Shown in pieces: positions 14,662-23,179 of a stretch of 63,279 nucleotides of DNA; position 1 is the first letter of the stretch, and each line of letters begins with the position of its first letter. This DNA is from an uncultured Lachnospiraceae bacterium (GTDB lineage Bacteria; Bacillota; Clostridia; Lachnospirales; Lachnospiraceae): assembly GCA_947589155.1 (NCBI GenBank), contig CANQBH010000009.1, forward strand, positions 1-63,279. Reading direction: 5' to 3'. The translations under genes were made by a program, and so were the position numbers. The notes below the pieces were generated by a model. That model was given only the letters and a program-made list of their open reading frames with translations. It searched no databases and had not been told where the DNA came from.

Positions 14662-16062
14662 TTATTGCAGAAGCGCGTCCTTGGCCTTTTGCAGATCCCC
14701 CAGCAGGCTCTCCGCGCACTTTTCCGCTTCCTGATACAACTGCTGCGCCTGCGCGTAACTCTCGCCGAACATCGCCTGCGTCACCTTCGCGCCGATTCCG
14801 TGCAGTTCTTTATGCTGCTCTCCGATCGACAGCCAGAGGTCGCGGATCTCCTCCGGTACCGGCATCGCCTCGTAAAAATGTCCGAAACCGCACTTCGTCG
14901 GATCCGACTGCAGCGGCAGAATGATCTTCTCCGAAACGATACGCTCCAGCCTCTCCATCCAGTTTTTGTGCATCTGCACGGCCTGATCGATATAGCCTGC
15001 GATCTCCCCGCTGGTGATCCTGTGGAACGGATCCTTTGTCATCGCGCCCATTTTTTTCGCACTGTCTTCCAGACCTTCTTCGATGGAAAGGATCGGCTTC
15101 ACCGCCTCGTGCACGTTATCGCTGATATCCTTCATCCTGACCGAATCTTCCGCCAGAATCGCGCACTGTTCCTTGATGCCTGTCGACTGCGTTTCCAGTT
15201 CGATCATGGAACTGCTGATCTCCTCGCTGATGGCTACAAGCGTTCCGATCTCATCGGTGATCTGCGCCACATGCTCCTGATTCTGCTCATTGATCTTCCA
15301 GACCGAACCGATCTTTTCCGTCATCGTCGTCAACGCCTCGATCGTAACGGAAGAACTCTTGGCGCTCTTTTGCGACGCTTCCTTGACGCCGTTGACGAAA
15401 TCGCCCATATTGGCGGTCAGGTTCTGCGTCTCCTCCGCCAGTCCGCGGATCTCGTCCGCAACCACCGCGAAACCGCGGCCCGCCTCGCCGGCGCGCGCCG
15501 CCTCGATGGATGCGTTCAGCGACAAGAGGTTCGTCTGAGAGGAGATCGCGTTGATACCGTCGATGACCTCGTTCATGTGATTAACGACGTTGAGCAGTTC
15601 GTCCATATCCTGCCGCATCTCGTCCGAAGCCTCGATCGTCTTCGCGGAAAGTTCGCGGATCGCCGTCAGTTCCTCCTGTCCGTCTTCGATCTTTTTGTAA
15701 ACGTCGCCCGCTTTTTCCGAAGCGGCGATGATCGTGTTTGTCAGTTCGCCGTGCTGGGTGGAAATGTTCGTCGCAAAATCCTCCGTGTCCACCGACGTGC
15801 CGGAAATCGCCTGCGTCGCGCCCGTCACGCTCTCCGATACCTCCGTGAGTTGTTCAATGTAGTGCCGGACATTCAGATCAAGCGAACTGATCTTCATCAG
15901 CGCCGCCAGATTTTCCTGAAACAATTCCGCAAATGCCTGCCGTGATTCGACCAGCCTGTCGTAGATCTCTTGTAGTCCGTCCCCCCGGGAATAATCGGCA
16001 GCCTCCAGTGCAGCCAGAGATTCGATCAACGCCTCTCTTTTTTTGTCTTTTTTGAAAGCCAT
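14662..16062 (-). CDS. Soluble methyl-accepting chemotaxis protein with CZB zinc domain
   Basis: 466 residues from the ATG at 16062 (GGAGG nine bases upstream; the longer frame has no site). There is no membrane segment. The N-terminal 150 residues are helical, the signalling hairpin tip reads [19 protein letters not shown]...[12 protein letters not shown], and the C-terminal 120 residues form a chemoreceptor zinc-binding (CZB) domain with His in QMHKNW, the Cys motif KCGFGHFY and a His pair in [13 protein letters not shown] domains bind Zn(II) through His3Cys and tune chemotaxis or cyclase output in response to zinc or oxidants. No che genes are in the window. Confidence 0.9.
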   Translation of the reverse strand: MAFKKDKKREALIESLAALEAADYSRGDGLQEIYDRLVESRQAFAELFQENLAALMKISSLDLNVRHYIEQLTEVSESVTGATQAISGTSVDTEDFATNISTQHGELTNTIIAASEKAGDVYKKIEDGQEELTAIRELSAKTIEASDEMRQDMDELLNVVNHMNEVIDGINAISSQTNLLSLNASIEAARAGEAGRGFAVVADEIRGLAEETQNLTANMGDFVNGVKEASQKSAKSSSVTIEALTTMTEKIGSVWKINEQNQEHVAQITDEIGTLVAISEEISSSMIELETQSTGIKEQCAILAEDSVRMKDISDNVHEAVKPILSIEEGLEDSAKKMGAMTKDPFHRITSGEIAGYIDQAVQMHKNWMERLERIVSEKIILPLQSDPTKCGFGHFYEAMPVPEEIRDLWLSIGEQHKELHGIGAKVTQAMFGESYAQAQQLYQEAEKCAESLLGDLQKAKDALLQ

Positions 16063-16184
16063 CCTTTGTTTCCTCCTACCATAGCATCTTTTATCACTTT
16101 TATTATTTTCTCGCACTTCCCGCAAAAAGTCAACGTATCTGCCTGCATATTTGGCAAAAGGAAACGGCCGCGCCCGCGCGCTTT

Positions 16185-17093
16185 TTATACGGCGGCTTCG
16201 TAATCGTCCGGCCGCGGCACGCGCGCCGCCAATACGACCTGCGCGGCGCTCTTGGTATTGTCCTCGCTGTCGTCAAAGAAGATATGCGCGCCGAAGGCCC
16301 GCAGCACCTCGCTCTTGTCCATGCCGCCGAGGAAGAACGCCTCGTCGATCCGCACGCCCCACGCCTGAAGGGTGCGGATAACGCGTTCATGCGCCGGAGC
16401 GCTGCGCGCCGTTACAAGCGCCGTCCGGATCGCGCCGTCCTCCCCCTGACGCAGCGCCTCCTGCCGCTTCTGGATCGCGGCGACCATCCGCAGCACATGC
16501 GCGAACGGTCCGGGCGCCAGCGGCACGAGCGCCTGTTCTTTTTCCCTGCTGCAAAACGCCTCGATCCCTTCCTGAAGATAGATCCTCTCCGCCTCGCCGG
16601 TAAAGAGGACGGCGTCGCCGTCAAAGGCGATCCTGATCTGGCGGATCGGCTCCTGCAAATGCGGCGGGCTCTGCAGAAGGACGCCCGCGGCGATTCCGGA
16701 AGCCAGCGCGGAGCGAACGTCGCCGCCGGAAAAAGACAGATAGAGATCGACGCCGTAAGCCAGAAGGTAAGGCGCGATGGGCCCGCCCGTGGTCAGCGCG
16801 GCTTTTTTGATGTCCAGCCCGTAAAAATCCACGGAATGAAAGATCCGCAGGGCGGCGTCCGCGCTGTTCTTGGACATGATGACCACCTCGATCATCGGCT
16901 CCTCGCCGGGAACGTTCAACGCAAGGAACGCGCGGATCAGATGGAACGCCGGTCCGGGCGAGAGCACCTCGCGCTCCTTTTTGATCTGATAATCCACATA
17001 CGCCTTCGCGCCCCGCTCCTCAAAGATCCTGTGTTCCGCCTCCAGATCGAACAGGGCTCTGGTGGAAATACCGATGGTAAATGTTTTTTTCAT
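16185..17093 (-). CDS. Cytosolic 5'-nucleotidase (NT5C1-like, PF06189 type)
   Basis: 302-residue HAD-superfamily nucleotidase. Landmarks are [20 protein letters not shown] at the N-terminus (Asp nucleophile replaced in the family's usual SSRALFDL context), the middle [20 protein letters not shown], and the C-terminal [19 protein letters not shown] and FFDDSEDN acidic metal-binding motif. It should dephosphorylate nucleoside monophosphates. It follows the CoA-transferase gene after a 70-base gap containing a large inverted repeat that includes its ribosome binding site. Confidence 0.82.
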   Translation of the reverse strand: MKKTFTIGISTRALFDLEAEHRIFEERGAKAYVDYQIKKEREVLSPGPAFHLIRAFLALNVPGEEPMIEVVIMSKNSADAALRIFHSVDFYGLDIKKAALTTGGPIAPYLLAYGVDLYLSFSGGDVRSALASGIAAGVLLQSPPHLQEPIRQIRIAFDGDAVLFTGEAERIYLQEGIEAFCSREKEQALVPLAPGPFAHVLRMVAAIQKRQEALRQGEDGAIRTALVTARSAPAHERVIRTLQAWGVRIDEAFFLGGMDKSEVLRAFGAHIFFDDSEDNTKSAAQVVLAARVPRPDDYEAAV

Positions 17094-17099
17094 ATGAAA

Positions 17100-17145
17100 A
17101 CACCTCCTGCTATGTATTCCTTACCGTTATCATAGCAGAAGGTGT
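17100..17145 (-). promoter_or_regulatory. 15-base inverted repeat enclosing the nucleotidase ribosome binding site
   Basis: Arms ACACCTTCTGCTATG and CATAGCAGGAGGTGT (one G-U pair) around a 16-base loop. The 3' arm holds the GGAGG of the nucleotidase gene, seven bases before its ATG, and is followed by TTTTC. The 5' arm holds an extended -10 (TGCTATGAT). It could be an RNA stem that hides the start site, an operator, or the terminator of the CoA-transferase gene. Confidence 0.6.
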
Positions 17146-17163
17146 GTCCCATTCTTGGTAATT

Positions 17164-18510
17164 TTAGCCCCGTTTATTGCTTTTTCTGAAAATCTGCATT
17201 TTTTCCGCCTCGCGGATCAAATCGTCGCGGAAATTCGGATGCGCCACGGAGATCACCGCCTCCGCCCGCTCCCATGCGGAAAGCCCTTTTAAGCAGACTT
17301 TTCCGTATTCGGTCACGAGGTAGTGGACGTTGCTGCGCGTGTCCGTGACGACGGAGCCCGGCGCAAGCGTCGGCACGATACGGGACTTGACCTCGCCGCT
17401 GCGCGTCGTAAACGTGGAGGAACAGCAGATGAAACTCTTGCCGCCCTCGGAAAGATATGCGCCCAATACAAAGTCCAGTTGCCCGCCCGCGCCGCTGATA
17501 TGGCGGATACCGGCGGACTCGGCGTTCACCTGTCCGTACAGATCCACGTCCACGGCGTTATTGATGGAGATGAAGCGGTCCAGCGAACTGATCGTGCGCA
17601 CGTCGTTGGTATAATCCACCGGCGCGCTCATCATTTCCGGATTTTCGTCCAGAAAATCATACATTTTTTTCGTGCCCGCGCCAAACGCATAGGTCTGGCG
17701 GAAGCGGTCGATGTTCTTTTTGGAACCGTTGATCTTTCCCGCCTTTGCGATATCGACAAAGGCGTCCACATACATCTCGGTATGTACGCCGAGATCCTTG
17801 AGATCCGACTCGGCGATCATCGCGCCGACGGTGTTCGGCATACCGCCGATCCCGAGCTGCAGACAGGCCCCGTTTGGAATCTCCTCTACGATCAGTTTCG
17901 CCACGGCGCGATCCACATCGGTCGGCTCACCCGCGCCGCCCATCTCGCCGATCGGCGGATTTTCGCCTTCCACGACCGCGTCCACCTTGGAAATATGGAT
18001 CCCTTCTTCCATACCGCCCAGACAGCGCGGCATGTTCCGGTTGACCTCAACGATGATATGGCGGCTGTTCTCGCACACGGCCATCATATGCGAAGCGTTC
18101 GGCCCGAAATTAAAGTAGCCGTGGGAATCCATCGGCGCAACCGTAAACATGGCCACGTCGTTCTTTTTGATGTGCTCTCTGTAATAGCGCGGCAGCTCGG
18201 AATAGCGGATCGGGCTGTAATATGCGCATCCCCTTTTGATCAGCGCGCGCTCGATCCCGCTCATATGCCACGAATTCCAGCAGAAATGCTCGCCCGCGTC
18301 TTCCCGCTCAAAAATGGCCGGCATCTTCAGCAGGATGCCGCCGCGCACCTTTACGTCCGTCAGTTCGTCCGTCCGCGCGGCGAGCGCGCGGTCGAGCAGA
18401 TCCGGCGTGCCCGTGCACCAACCGTAATCCACCCAGTCTCCGGATCTTACGATCTTGACCGCTTCTTCTGCGGACTTCAGTTTCTGACGATATTCCTCTT
18501 GATACTCCAT
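17164..18510 (-). CDS. but: Butyryl-CoA:acetate CoA-transferase
   Basis: 448 residues, family I acetyl-CoA hydrolase/transferase fold. N-terminus [31 protein letters not shown], the stretch [20 protein letters not shown], and [22 protein letters not shown] match the But enzymes of Roseburia-type butyrate producers. The catalytic Glu should be that of [10 protein letters not shown]. It moves CoA from butyryl-CoA to acetate, the last step of butyrate formation in many colonic Lachnospiraceae. A 4-hydroxybutyrate CoA-transferase is the main alternative. AAGGAGG lies seven bases before the ATG; the glycosyltransferase gene ends 54 bases upstream. Confidence 0.85.
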   Translation of the reverse strand: MEYQEEYRQKLKSAEEAVKIVRSGDWVDYGWCTGTPDLLDRALAARTDELTDVKVRGGILLKMPAIFEREDAGEHFCWNSWHMSGIERALIKRGCAYYSPIRYSELPRYYREHIKKNDVAMFTVAPMDSHGYFNFGPNASHMMAVCENSRHIIVEVNRNMPRCLGGMEEGIHISKVDAVVEGENPPIGEMGGAGEPTDVDRAVAKLIVEEIPNGACLQLGIGGMPNTVGAMIAESDLKDLGVHTEMYVDAFVDIAKAGKINGSKKNIDRFRQTYAFGAGTKKMYDFLDENPEMMSAPVDYTNDVRTISSLDRFISINNAVDVDLYGQVNAESAGIRHISGAGGQLDFVLGAYLSEGGKSFICCSSTFTTRSGEVKSRIVPTLAPGSVVTDTRSNVHYLVTEYGKVCLKGLSAWERAEAVISVAHPNFRDDLIREAEKMQIFRKSNKRG

Positions 18511-18564
18511 CGCTTTGCCTCCTTATAACTCTTATGTTCTGTCTGTCGTTTGTATCCTGCCATC

Positions 18565-19617
18565 TCACGCCTCGTCCGGCAGTTCCCATTCTTCAAGCCG
18601 CCGTTGCGTTTCCTGCAGAAGGTCTTCGTAATCCGCCTTCTCCTCCGCGTTTCCTGCCCGCTGCGCCAACTGGCGGTAAGCGTCCGCAAGCCGCTGCAGC
18701 GCGCGGTCGCCGGACGCATGGACGTCGAGCAGCGCCTCCGTCTCGTACGCCGCGTTGTAAAACCAGAGCGCCGCCTCCTCCGCGTCGCCCTCCGCAAGGA
18801 AAAACTCGCCGAGTTCGCAGCAGATCTCCGCGCATGGCTCCTGTCCCAGATCTTTCAGCGCCGCCGCAAAAAACGCGGTCTTCTGTCCGCTCAGCCGATA
18901 AAACTTTGCAAGGATGCAGGCGGCGTAGCGCAAATGCCGCGGATCCGCATCTTCCCGCAGGATCGTGGAAAAATACTCCCGCGCCCTTCCAAGATCCTCG
19001 ACGTCCCCGCCCTTTTCCAGTTCCGTCGCGTACATCTTTAGGAGTTTTTCCGAGAGCCCGCCCTGCGCCTTCACGGCCTTTTCAAAGATCGAAAAATCGC
19101 GTTTGCAGTGCAGATTTTCCGGCATATGCAGGATCTCAATGTCGCTGTCGAACACCACGGGATCCAGCCGCACGGTCTCATGGACGGGGTCGATCCATTG
19201 AAACGTCCGCAGCCGCCGGAACAGGCGGGGCCGGTACTCCGACGCCGCGTTCAATACCGTATCGTTTTGCACGGTGCGGTATTTCATCTGCACGATCTCG
19301 ACCTCGGGCAGCAGCGCTTCCTTGAGGCGCGCCAGTTCGCGCCGGTTCTTATCGTCTAGCATTTCGTCGGCGTCCGGCGCATAGATATATTCCATCGTGG
19401 CCTTGGAGAACGAAAAATTTCGGGCGGCGGAAAAATCGTCGTTCCATGCAAAATCATAGATCCGCTCCGTGTACCTTGCCGCGATCTCCTTTGTCGCATC
19501 CGTCGATCCCGTATCCACGATAATGATCTCGTCCATCAGATCCGCCACCGAATCCAGACAGCGCGCCAGCACCTTTTCTTCATTCTTAACGATCATACAT
19601 AAACTAAACGTTGCCAT
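18565..19617 (-). CDS. Family 2 glycosyltransferase with TPR-like C-terminus
   Basis: 350 residues. The N-terminal GT-A domain starts FSLCMIVKNEEKVLARCLDS, with IIIVDTGSTDATKEIA and the acidic metal site APDADEML. The C-terminal half is helical and repeat-like (ARALQRLADAYRQLAQRAGNAEEKADYEDLL), as in SunS/TPR-type protein glycosyltransferases. Acceptor unknown. It follows an aminotransferase gene by nine bases. Confidence 0.85.
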   Translation of the reverse strand: MATFSLCMIVKNEEKVLARCLDSVADLMDEIIIVDTGSTDATKEIAARYTERIYDFAWNDDFSAARNFSFSKATMEYIYAPDADEMLDDKNRRELARLKEALLPEVEIVQMKYRTVQNDTVLNAASEYRPRLFRRLRTFQWIDPVHETVRLDPVVFDSDIEILHMPENLHCKRDFSIFEKAVKAQGGLSEKLLKMYATELEKGGDVEDLGRAREYFSTILREDADPRHLRYAACILAKFYRLSGQKTAFFAAALKDLGQEPCAEICCELGEFFLAEGDAEEAALWFYNAAYETEALLDVHASGDRALQRLADAYRQLAQRAGNAEEKADYEDLLQETQRRLEEWELPDEA

Positions 19618-19626
19618 AGCGCCTCC

Positions 19627-20823
19627 TTATCGTCTGTCCGGATACTGCTCCTCAACGAACCGGCGGATCACCGGCAGCGATCTTGTGACCTTTTCTGTAT
19701 CAAGGCAGTACGCCAGCCGCAGAAAACCCGGCACGCCGAAACTGTCCGACGGCACAAAGATCAGATCGTAGTCGAGCGCCTTCTTACAAAAGGCCGCGGC
19801 GTCGCTTTCGAGCGCCTTCGGGAAGATGTAGAACGTACCCCCCGGCCGCACCACGGTAAAGCCGAGATCGGTAAAAAGGTCGTAGAGCAGGTCGCGGTTC
19901 GTCTCGTAGACCTGAAGGTCGCTGGTCTCCTCCAACACCTGCGCCACCGCCAGCTGTATGGACGAAGACGGGCAGTTATGCCCGATCCCGCGGCTGATCT
20001 GCGCCATAATGGCGACCAGAAGATCCGCGTCCTTACACTGCGGATGCACCGCCACATAGCCGATGCGCTCCCCCGGAATGCTCAGACTCTTGGAAAACGA
20101 ATAGCAGCTGAGCGTGTTGTCGTAAAAGCGGCTCGGATACGCCGCGCTCTTGCCGTCAAAAACGATCTCGCGATACGGCTCGTCGCTGATCAAAAAGATA
20201 TCGTGACCTTTTTCTTTTTCCTTTTCGCGCAGAAGATTGGCAAGCCTTTGCAGCGTTTCCTCGGAATACACGACGCCGGACGGGTTGTTCGGCGAATTGA
20301 TCAGGACCGCCGCGACGTCTTCTTCCAAGATCTTTTCCAGCGCGGGAAAATTGATCTGAAACGCTTTGGTATCCGCGGGAACGACGCGCATGACCGCGCC
20401 GCAGCCTTCCACATACGGCCGGTATTCCGGAAAATACGGCGCGAACACCACGACCCTGTCCCCCGGCGACGTCACGGCGCGCAGCGCATGGGCCAGCGCG
20501 CCCGCCGCGCCGCTGGTCATGAAGATATGCCCGCCCGTATATTCCATGCCAAAACGCGCGTTCAGGCTTTTTGCCACCGCCTCGCGCACCTCCGGTATCG
20601 TCGTCGAAGGGCTGTATCCGTGCAGGCCGACCGGATCCTCCCGACGGTGCAGCCGCACGACCGTTTCGGTGTAACTGTCCGGACACGGCACGCTCGGATT
20701 GCCCAGACTGAAATCAAAGACGTTCCCGTAACCGATCTCTTTTCCTCTTGCCGCCGCAAACTCGCTCAACTCGCGGATGACCGATTTTTCATGCAGCATG
20801 GCTTTATATGTTTCGTTGACCAT
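19627..20823 (-). CDS. PLP-dependent class I/II aminotransferase
   Basis: 398 residues from the ATG at 20823, chosen because AAAAGGAGGG lies five bases upstream; the frame extends further but through promoter-like sequence. Class I/II motifs: FSLGNPSVPCP, INSPNNPSGVVY, ISDEPYREI and the PLP lysine in SYSFSKSLSIPGERIGY. Only distantly like the aminotransferase at 2.9 kb. Probably an aspartate/alanine-type transaminase (pyridoxal enzyme of this N-terminal FDFSLGNPS class); the substrate is unknown. First gene of a unit with the glycosyltransferase and but. Confidence 0.85.
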   Translation of the reverse strand: MVNETYKAMLHEKSVIRELSEFAAARGKEIGYGNVFDFSLGNPSVPCPDSYTETVVRLHRREDPVGLHGYSPSTTIPEVREAVAKSLNARFGMEYTGGHIFMTSGAAGALAHALRAVTSPGDRVVVFAPYFPEYRPYVEGCGAVMRVVPADTKAFQINFPALEKILEEDVAAVLINSPNNPSGVVYSEETLQRLANLLREKEKEKGHDIFLISDEPYREIVFDGKSAAYPSRFYDNTLSCYSFSKSLSIPGERIGYVAVHPQCKDADLLVAIMAQISRGIGHNCPSSSIQLAVAQVLEETSDLQVYETNRDLLYDLFTDLGFTVVRPGGTFYIFPKALESDAAAFCKKALDYDLIFVPSDSFGVPGFLRLAYCLDTEKVTRSLPVIRRFVEEQYPDRR

Positions 20824-20896
20824 ACGCCCTCCTTTTTTGCTTTTATTATACCAATACTTTTTTGTTCCCGCACCCTTTTTCTTGCGCGGGGGCATA

Positions 20897-20925
20897 TTTA
20901 CAACCCCGCGGGCTCATGCTATAAT
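20897..20925 (+). promoter_or_regulatory. Promoter for the FakA-domain protein
   Basis: -35 TTTACA, 17-base spacer, perfect -10 TATAAT, 57 bases before the ATG at 20982. It is divergent from the aminotransferase gene. Confidence 0.8.
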
Positions 20926-20981
20926 GACAGCGTTACTGTTGACCCGGAGCATTCTCCGGCAGCATGGGTAAAGGAGACGAC

Positions 20982-21239
20982 ATGGAACCATTAGAATTCC
21001 GCTATGACACCCAACTCCTCATCGAAGGAGAAGACTTGGATGAAGACGAGATCAACGATTACATCACGGAGCATTTCAAAGGCGACTGCCTTCTGGCCGT
21101 AGGCGACGAGGAACTGATCAAGATTCATTTCCACACCAACGAGCCGTGGCTCCTTCTGGAATACGCCGCTTCTCTCGGTGAGATCTACGACATCGTCGTA
21201 GAAGACATGGACCGACAGCAAAGAGGACTGCAGGGTTGA
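20982..21239 (+). CDS. Free-standing DAK1-like (FakA middle) domain protein
   Basis: 85 residues from the ATG at 20982 (AAAGGAG five to six bases upstream; an in-frame ATG at 20964 is the alternative). The segment GDCLLAVGDEELIKIHFHTN...LLLEYAASLGEIYDIVVEDM closely follows the middle, DAK1-like domain of FakA/YloV fatty-acid kinases, where GDS(L)VVVGD and KVHVHTN recur. The ATP-binding DhaL and lipid-binding DegV partners are absent, so it cannot be a kinase alone. It has its own strong promoter and terminator, arguing that it is a real small protein and not debris. Confidence 0.75.
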   Translation: MEPLEFRYDTQLLIEGEDLDEDEINDYITEHFKGDCLLAVGDEELIKIHFHTNEPWLLLEYAASLGEIYDIVVEDMDRQQRGLQG

Positions 21240-21257
21240 CCCTCAGTCCTCTTTTTT
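21222..21257 (+). terminator. Terminator after the FakA-domain gene
   Basis: Stem AGAGGACT/AGTCCTCT plus AGGGT/ACCCT with a small internal mismatch, then six Ts. The stop codon lies within the stem. It may also act weakly on the convergent DUF362 transcript. Confidence 0.8.
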
Positions 21258-22343
21258 CAGATACGCCTTCAATCCCTGATAGATCTCCTCTTCTTCCGGC
21301 GGGCATCCCGCGATACAATGCCGGTAGCCTTTCGTACAATTCCCCACGCCGATCTCTCCGGTGCGGCCGCGGTAGCCTTGGCCGATCGCGATCTTTTCCC
21401 TGAAACCCGCAAGCAGCCCTTCTTCTTCCAGCCGGCACAGCGCCGGTGCAAGATTGCCGTAACACGCGCTGCAGGAGTCGACCTCGTCCACGGCGTAGGC
21501 GACCTTTAAGATCCGATGTTCCGTTGGCAGCTGCGCGCCAAGCGGATCTTCATTGAGTTCCGTGATCTTTGCCGCCGCAAGGTCGGCGCTGCCCGCGCCG
21601 AGTTGTTCCGCCATGCCGATATACGGCACGTCCGCCGTATCGTAATGCAGCAGACGGCAGGCGTAACTGTCGATCAGCACCGGATCGACCGCCGCCATCA
21701 GGCAGTTGCGCACGACGGGATGGCCGCCCTCCTCAAAATCGAGGTCGCCGCAGATATGATCGACGAGAATAAAATCCTGCCGGAGGGCCTGCGTCAAATG
21801 CGCGATCGGCGCGTGCAATCCCATGGTATGGAACCGGCGTTTTTCAGAATTTGGGATCAGGCCCTTCATGTTTTTCAGCGCGCAGGTGACGCGCGTCTGG
21901 CAATGGCCTTTTAACACCGGCACGTTGATCAGAAAACCGATCTTATCCGCCACGTCGCAGACGCGCAGACGCATTCCGGCGCAGTCCGTCTCGTGCGAGC
22001 CGTCCTTCTGCGTATCCACAAACGGCACGCCGTAGCGCTCGCAGAGTTCGCGGTAGCCGCAGTATTCGTAGGCCTCTGCCGTGCGGTCGCCGACCCATGA
22101 CCCCTCCGCGATCAGGATGTTGCGGTATCCCTTCTCCAAAAGATAGCGCAGCACCCCCTCCACGACCTGCGGATGCGTGGTCGCGCCATACTCCGCGGGC
22201 GTCGGCGTGACAAGATTGGGCTTGATGGCGATACAGGTGTCCTTGTCCTTTATCCGCTCCTCCAGCCGCGCATAGGCAAGCAACTGCTCCGTCATCTTTT
22301 GATACTCGGTCCCGTAAATTTTGACGATCTCGTTTTGTTTCAT
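21243..22343 (-). CDS. DUF362 domain protein
   Basis: 366 residues from the ATG at 22343 (GGAGGGAAA upstream). Family landmarks are IAIKPNLVTPTPAEYGATTHPQVVEG, ILIAEGSWVG, INVPVLKGHCQTRVTCALKNMKGLIP and LVDHICGDLDFEEGGHPV. DUF362 proteins are often found with iron-sulfur enzymes; this one has Cys residues in VDSCSACYGN and CTKGYRHCIAGCPP but no canonical ferredoxin motif. Function unknown. Its start overlaps the papain-like gene by four bases; last gene of the sugar operon. Confidence 0.8.
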   Translation of the reverse strand: MKQNEIVKIYGTEYQKMTEQLLAYARLEERIKDKDTCIAIKPNLVTPTPAEYGATTHPQVVEGVLRYLLEKGYRNILIAEGSWVGDRTAEAYEYCGYRELCERYGVPFVDTQKDGSHETDCAGMRLRVCDVADKIGFLINVPVLKGHCQTRVTCALKNMKGLIPNSEKRRFHTMGLHAPIAHLTQALRQDFILVDHICGDLDFEEGGHPVVRNCLMAAVDPVLIDSYACRLLHYDTADVPYIGMAEQLGAGSADLAAAKITELNEDPLGAQLPTEHRILKVAYAVDEVDSCSACYGNLAPALCRLEEEGLLAGFREKIAIGQGYRGRTGEIGVGNCTKGYRHCIAGCPPEEEEIYQGLKAYLKKED

Positions 22344-23164
22344 TTTCCCTCCAGACACATCCCGTAAACCTGTACTAAAAGCAGGTCGTCGTCATGGATC
22401 AGATCGTACGGCGTCACCACCGGCGTACCGTCGCAGTCCAGATCGTATCCCTCGCTATGATAGGCGTACCACACCAGATGGGAACAGTGCGTGGTTTTGA
22501 CCGGTCCGTAGGATGTGCGATACTTAAAGGCGAACAGGTCGTAAGGGATATCCTGCAAATATCGTTCGGCGTAAGCGATCACCTCCCGCTTCGTCCCTTC
22601 GTCGGCGCCCCTCGGCCGCAGGATCACGAACGCCGGATATTCGCTCCAATGGGAAAGCCGCATTTTTCCTGACGGCTGCCCGTACGTCACGGCCTCGAGC
22701 ACCGTACCGCTCTGCGCGTCCAGAATCAAGCCGCAGTGCCCGTAGCGCCAGCCGCCGAGGTAACTGGCGAGCGTGATGATGATATCGCCGTCTTCCGCGA
22801 CAAATTCCGCTTCCGCCGCGGTCGGCTCCGCCAGCCATTCCTGATGGCAGAAGATGTTGGCGCGGTTGACCTGCAGTTTCGGCTGCTCAAAAAAGCGCGC
22901 CTGGATCTCGCAGAGCAGGCCGGTCCTGTGCTGCCGGATCAGCGTCTGCATTCCCAGAGGCGTCAGTCCGGTCTGGGCAAAGATCGTTTGATAATCGTTT
23001 TCTGTCAGTCCGTCGGCGGTCTGCAACCCGACATAAGCGGAAAGATCTTCCTTTTGCGCCTGCGGCGTCTCGTGGATCTGCCCGCGGCAGGCCGCGGCCC
23101 ACAAACCGTAGACGCATAAAAGAAGCAGCAGCGCCTCCGTGATACGTTTCTTGTTCTTTTCCAT
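22340..23164 (-). CDS. Secreted permuted papain-like (YiiX/NlpC-P60-like) protein
   Basis: 274 residues. An N-terminal hydrophobic export segment (EALLLLLCVYGLWAAAC; possibly a weak lipobox) precedes a domain in which His comes first (WRYGHCGLIL) and the Cys later (TTHCSHLVWYAY), the order of circularly permuted NlpC/P60 proteins of the YiiX group. Such proteins cleave or bind amide bonds in lipids or cell-wall peptides. It lies between a GH2 enzyme and a DUF362 protein in one operon; its link to sugar use is unclear. Confidence 0.7.
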   Translation of the reverse strand: MEKNKKRITEALLLLLCVYGLWAAACRGQIHETPQAQKEDLSAYVGLQTADGLTENDYQTIFAQTGLTPLGMQTLIRQHRTGLLCEIQARFFEQPKLQVNRANIFCHQEWLAEPTAAEAEFVAEDGDIIITLASYLGGWRYGHCGLILDAQSGTVLEAVTYGQPSGKMRLSHWSEYPAFVILRPRGADEGTKREVIAYAERYLQDIPYDLFAFKYRTSYGPVKTTHCSHLVWYAYHSEGYDLDCDGTPVVTPYDLIHDDDLLLVQVYGMCLEGK

Positions 23165-23179
23165 GTCTTTTTATGCCGC

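Noticed and set aside
19627-20895. Longer start for the second aminotransferase (422 residues)
   Set aside because: The added residues are a Lys-rich run without similarity to the family, and AAAAGGAGGG precedes the inner ATG at 20823 at ideal distance.
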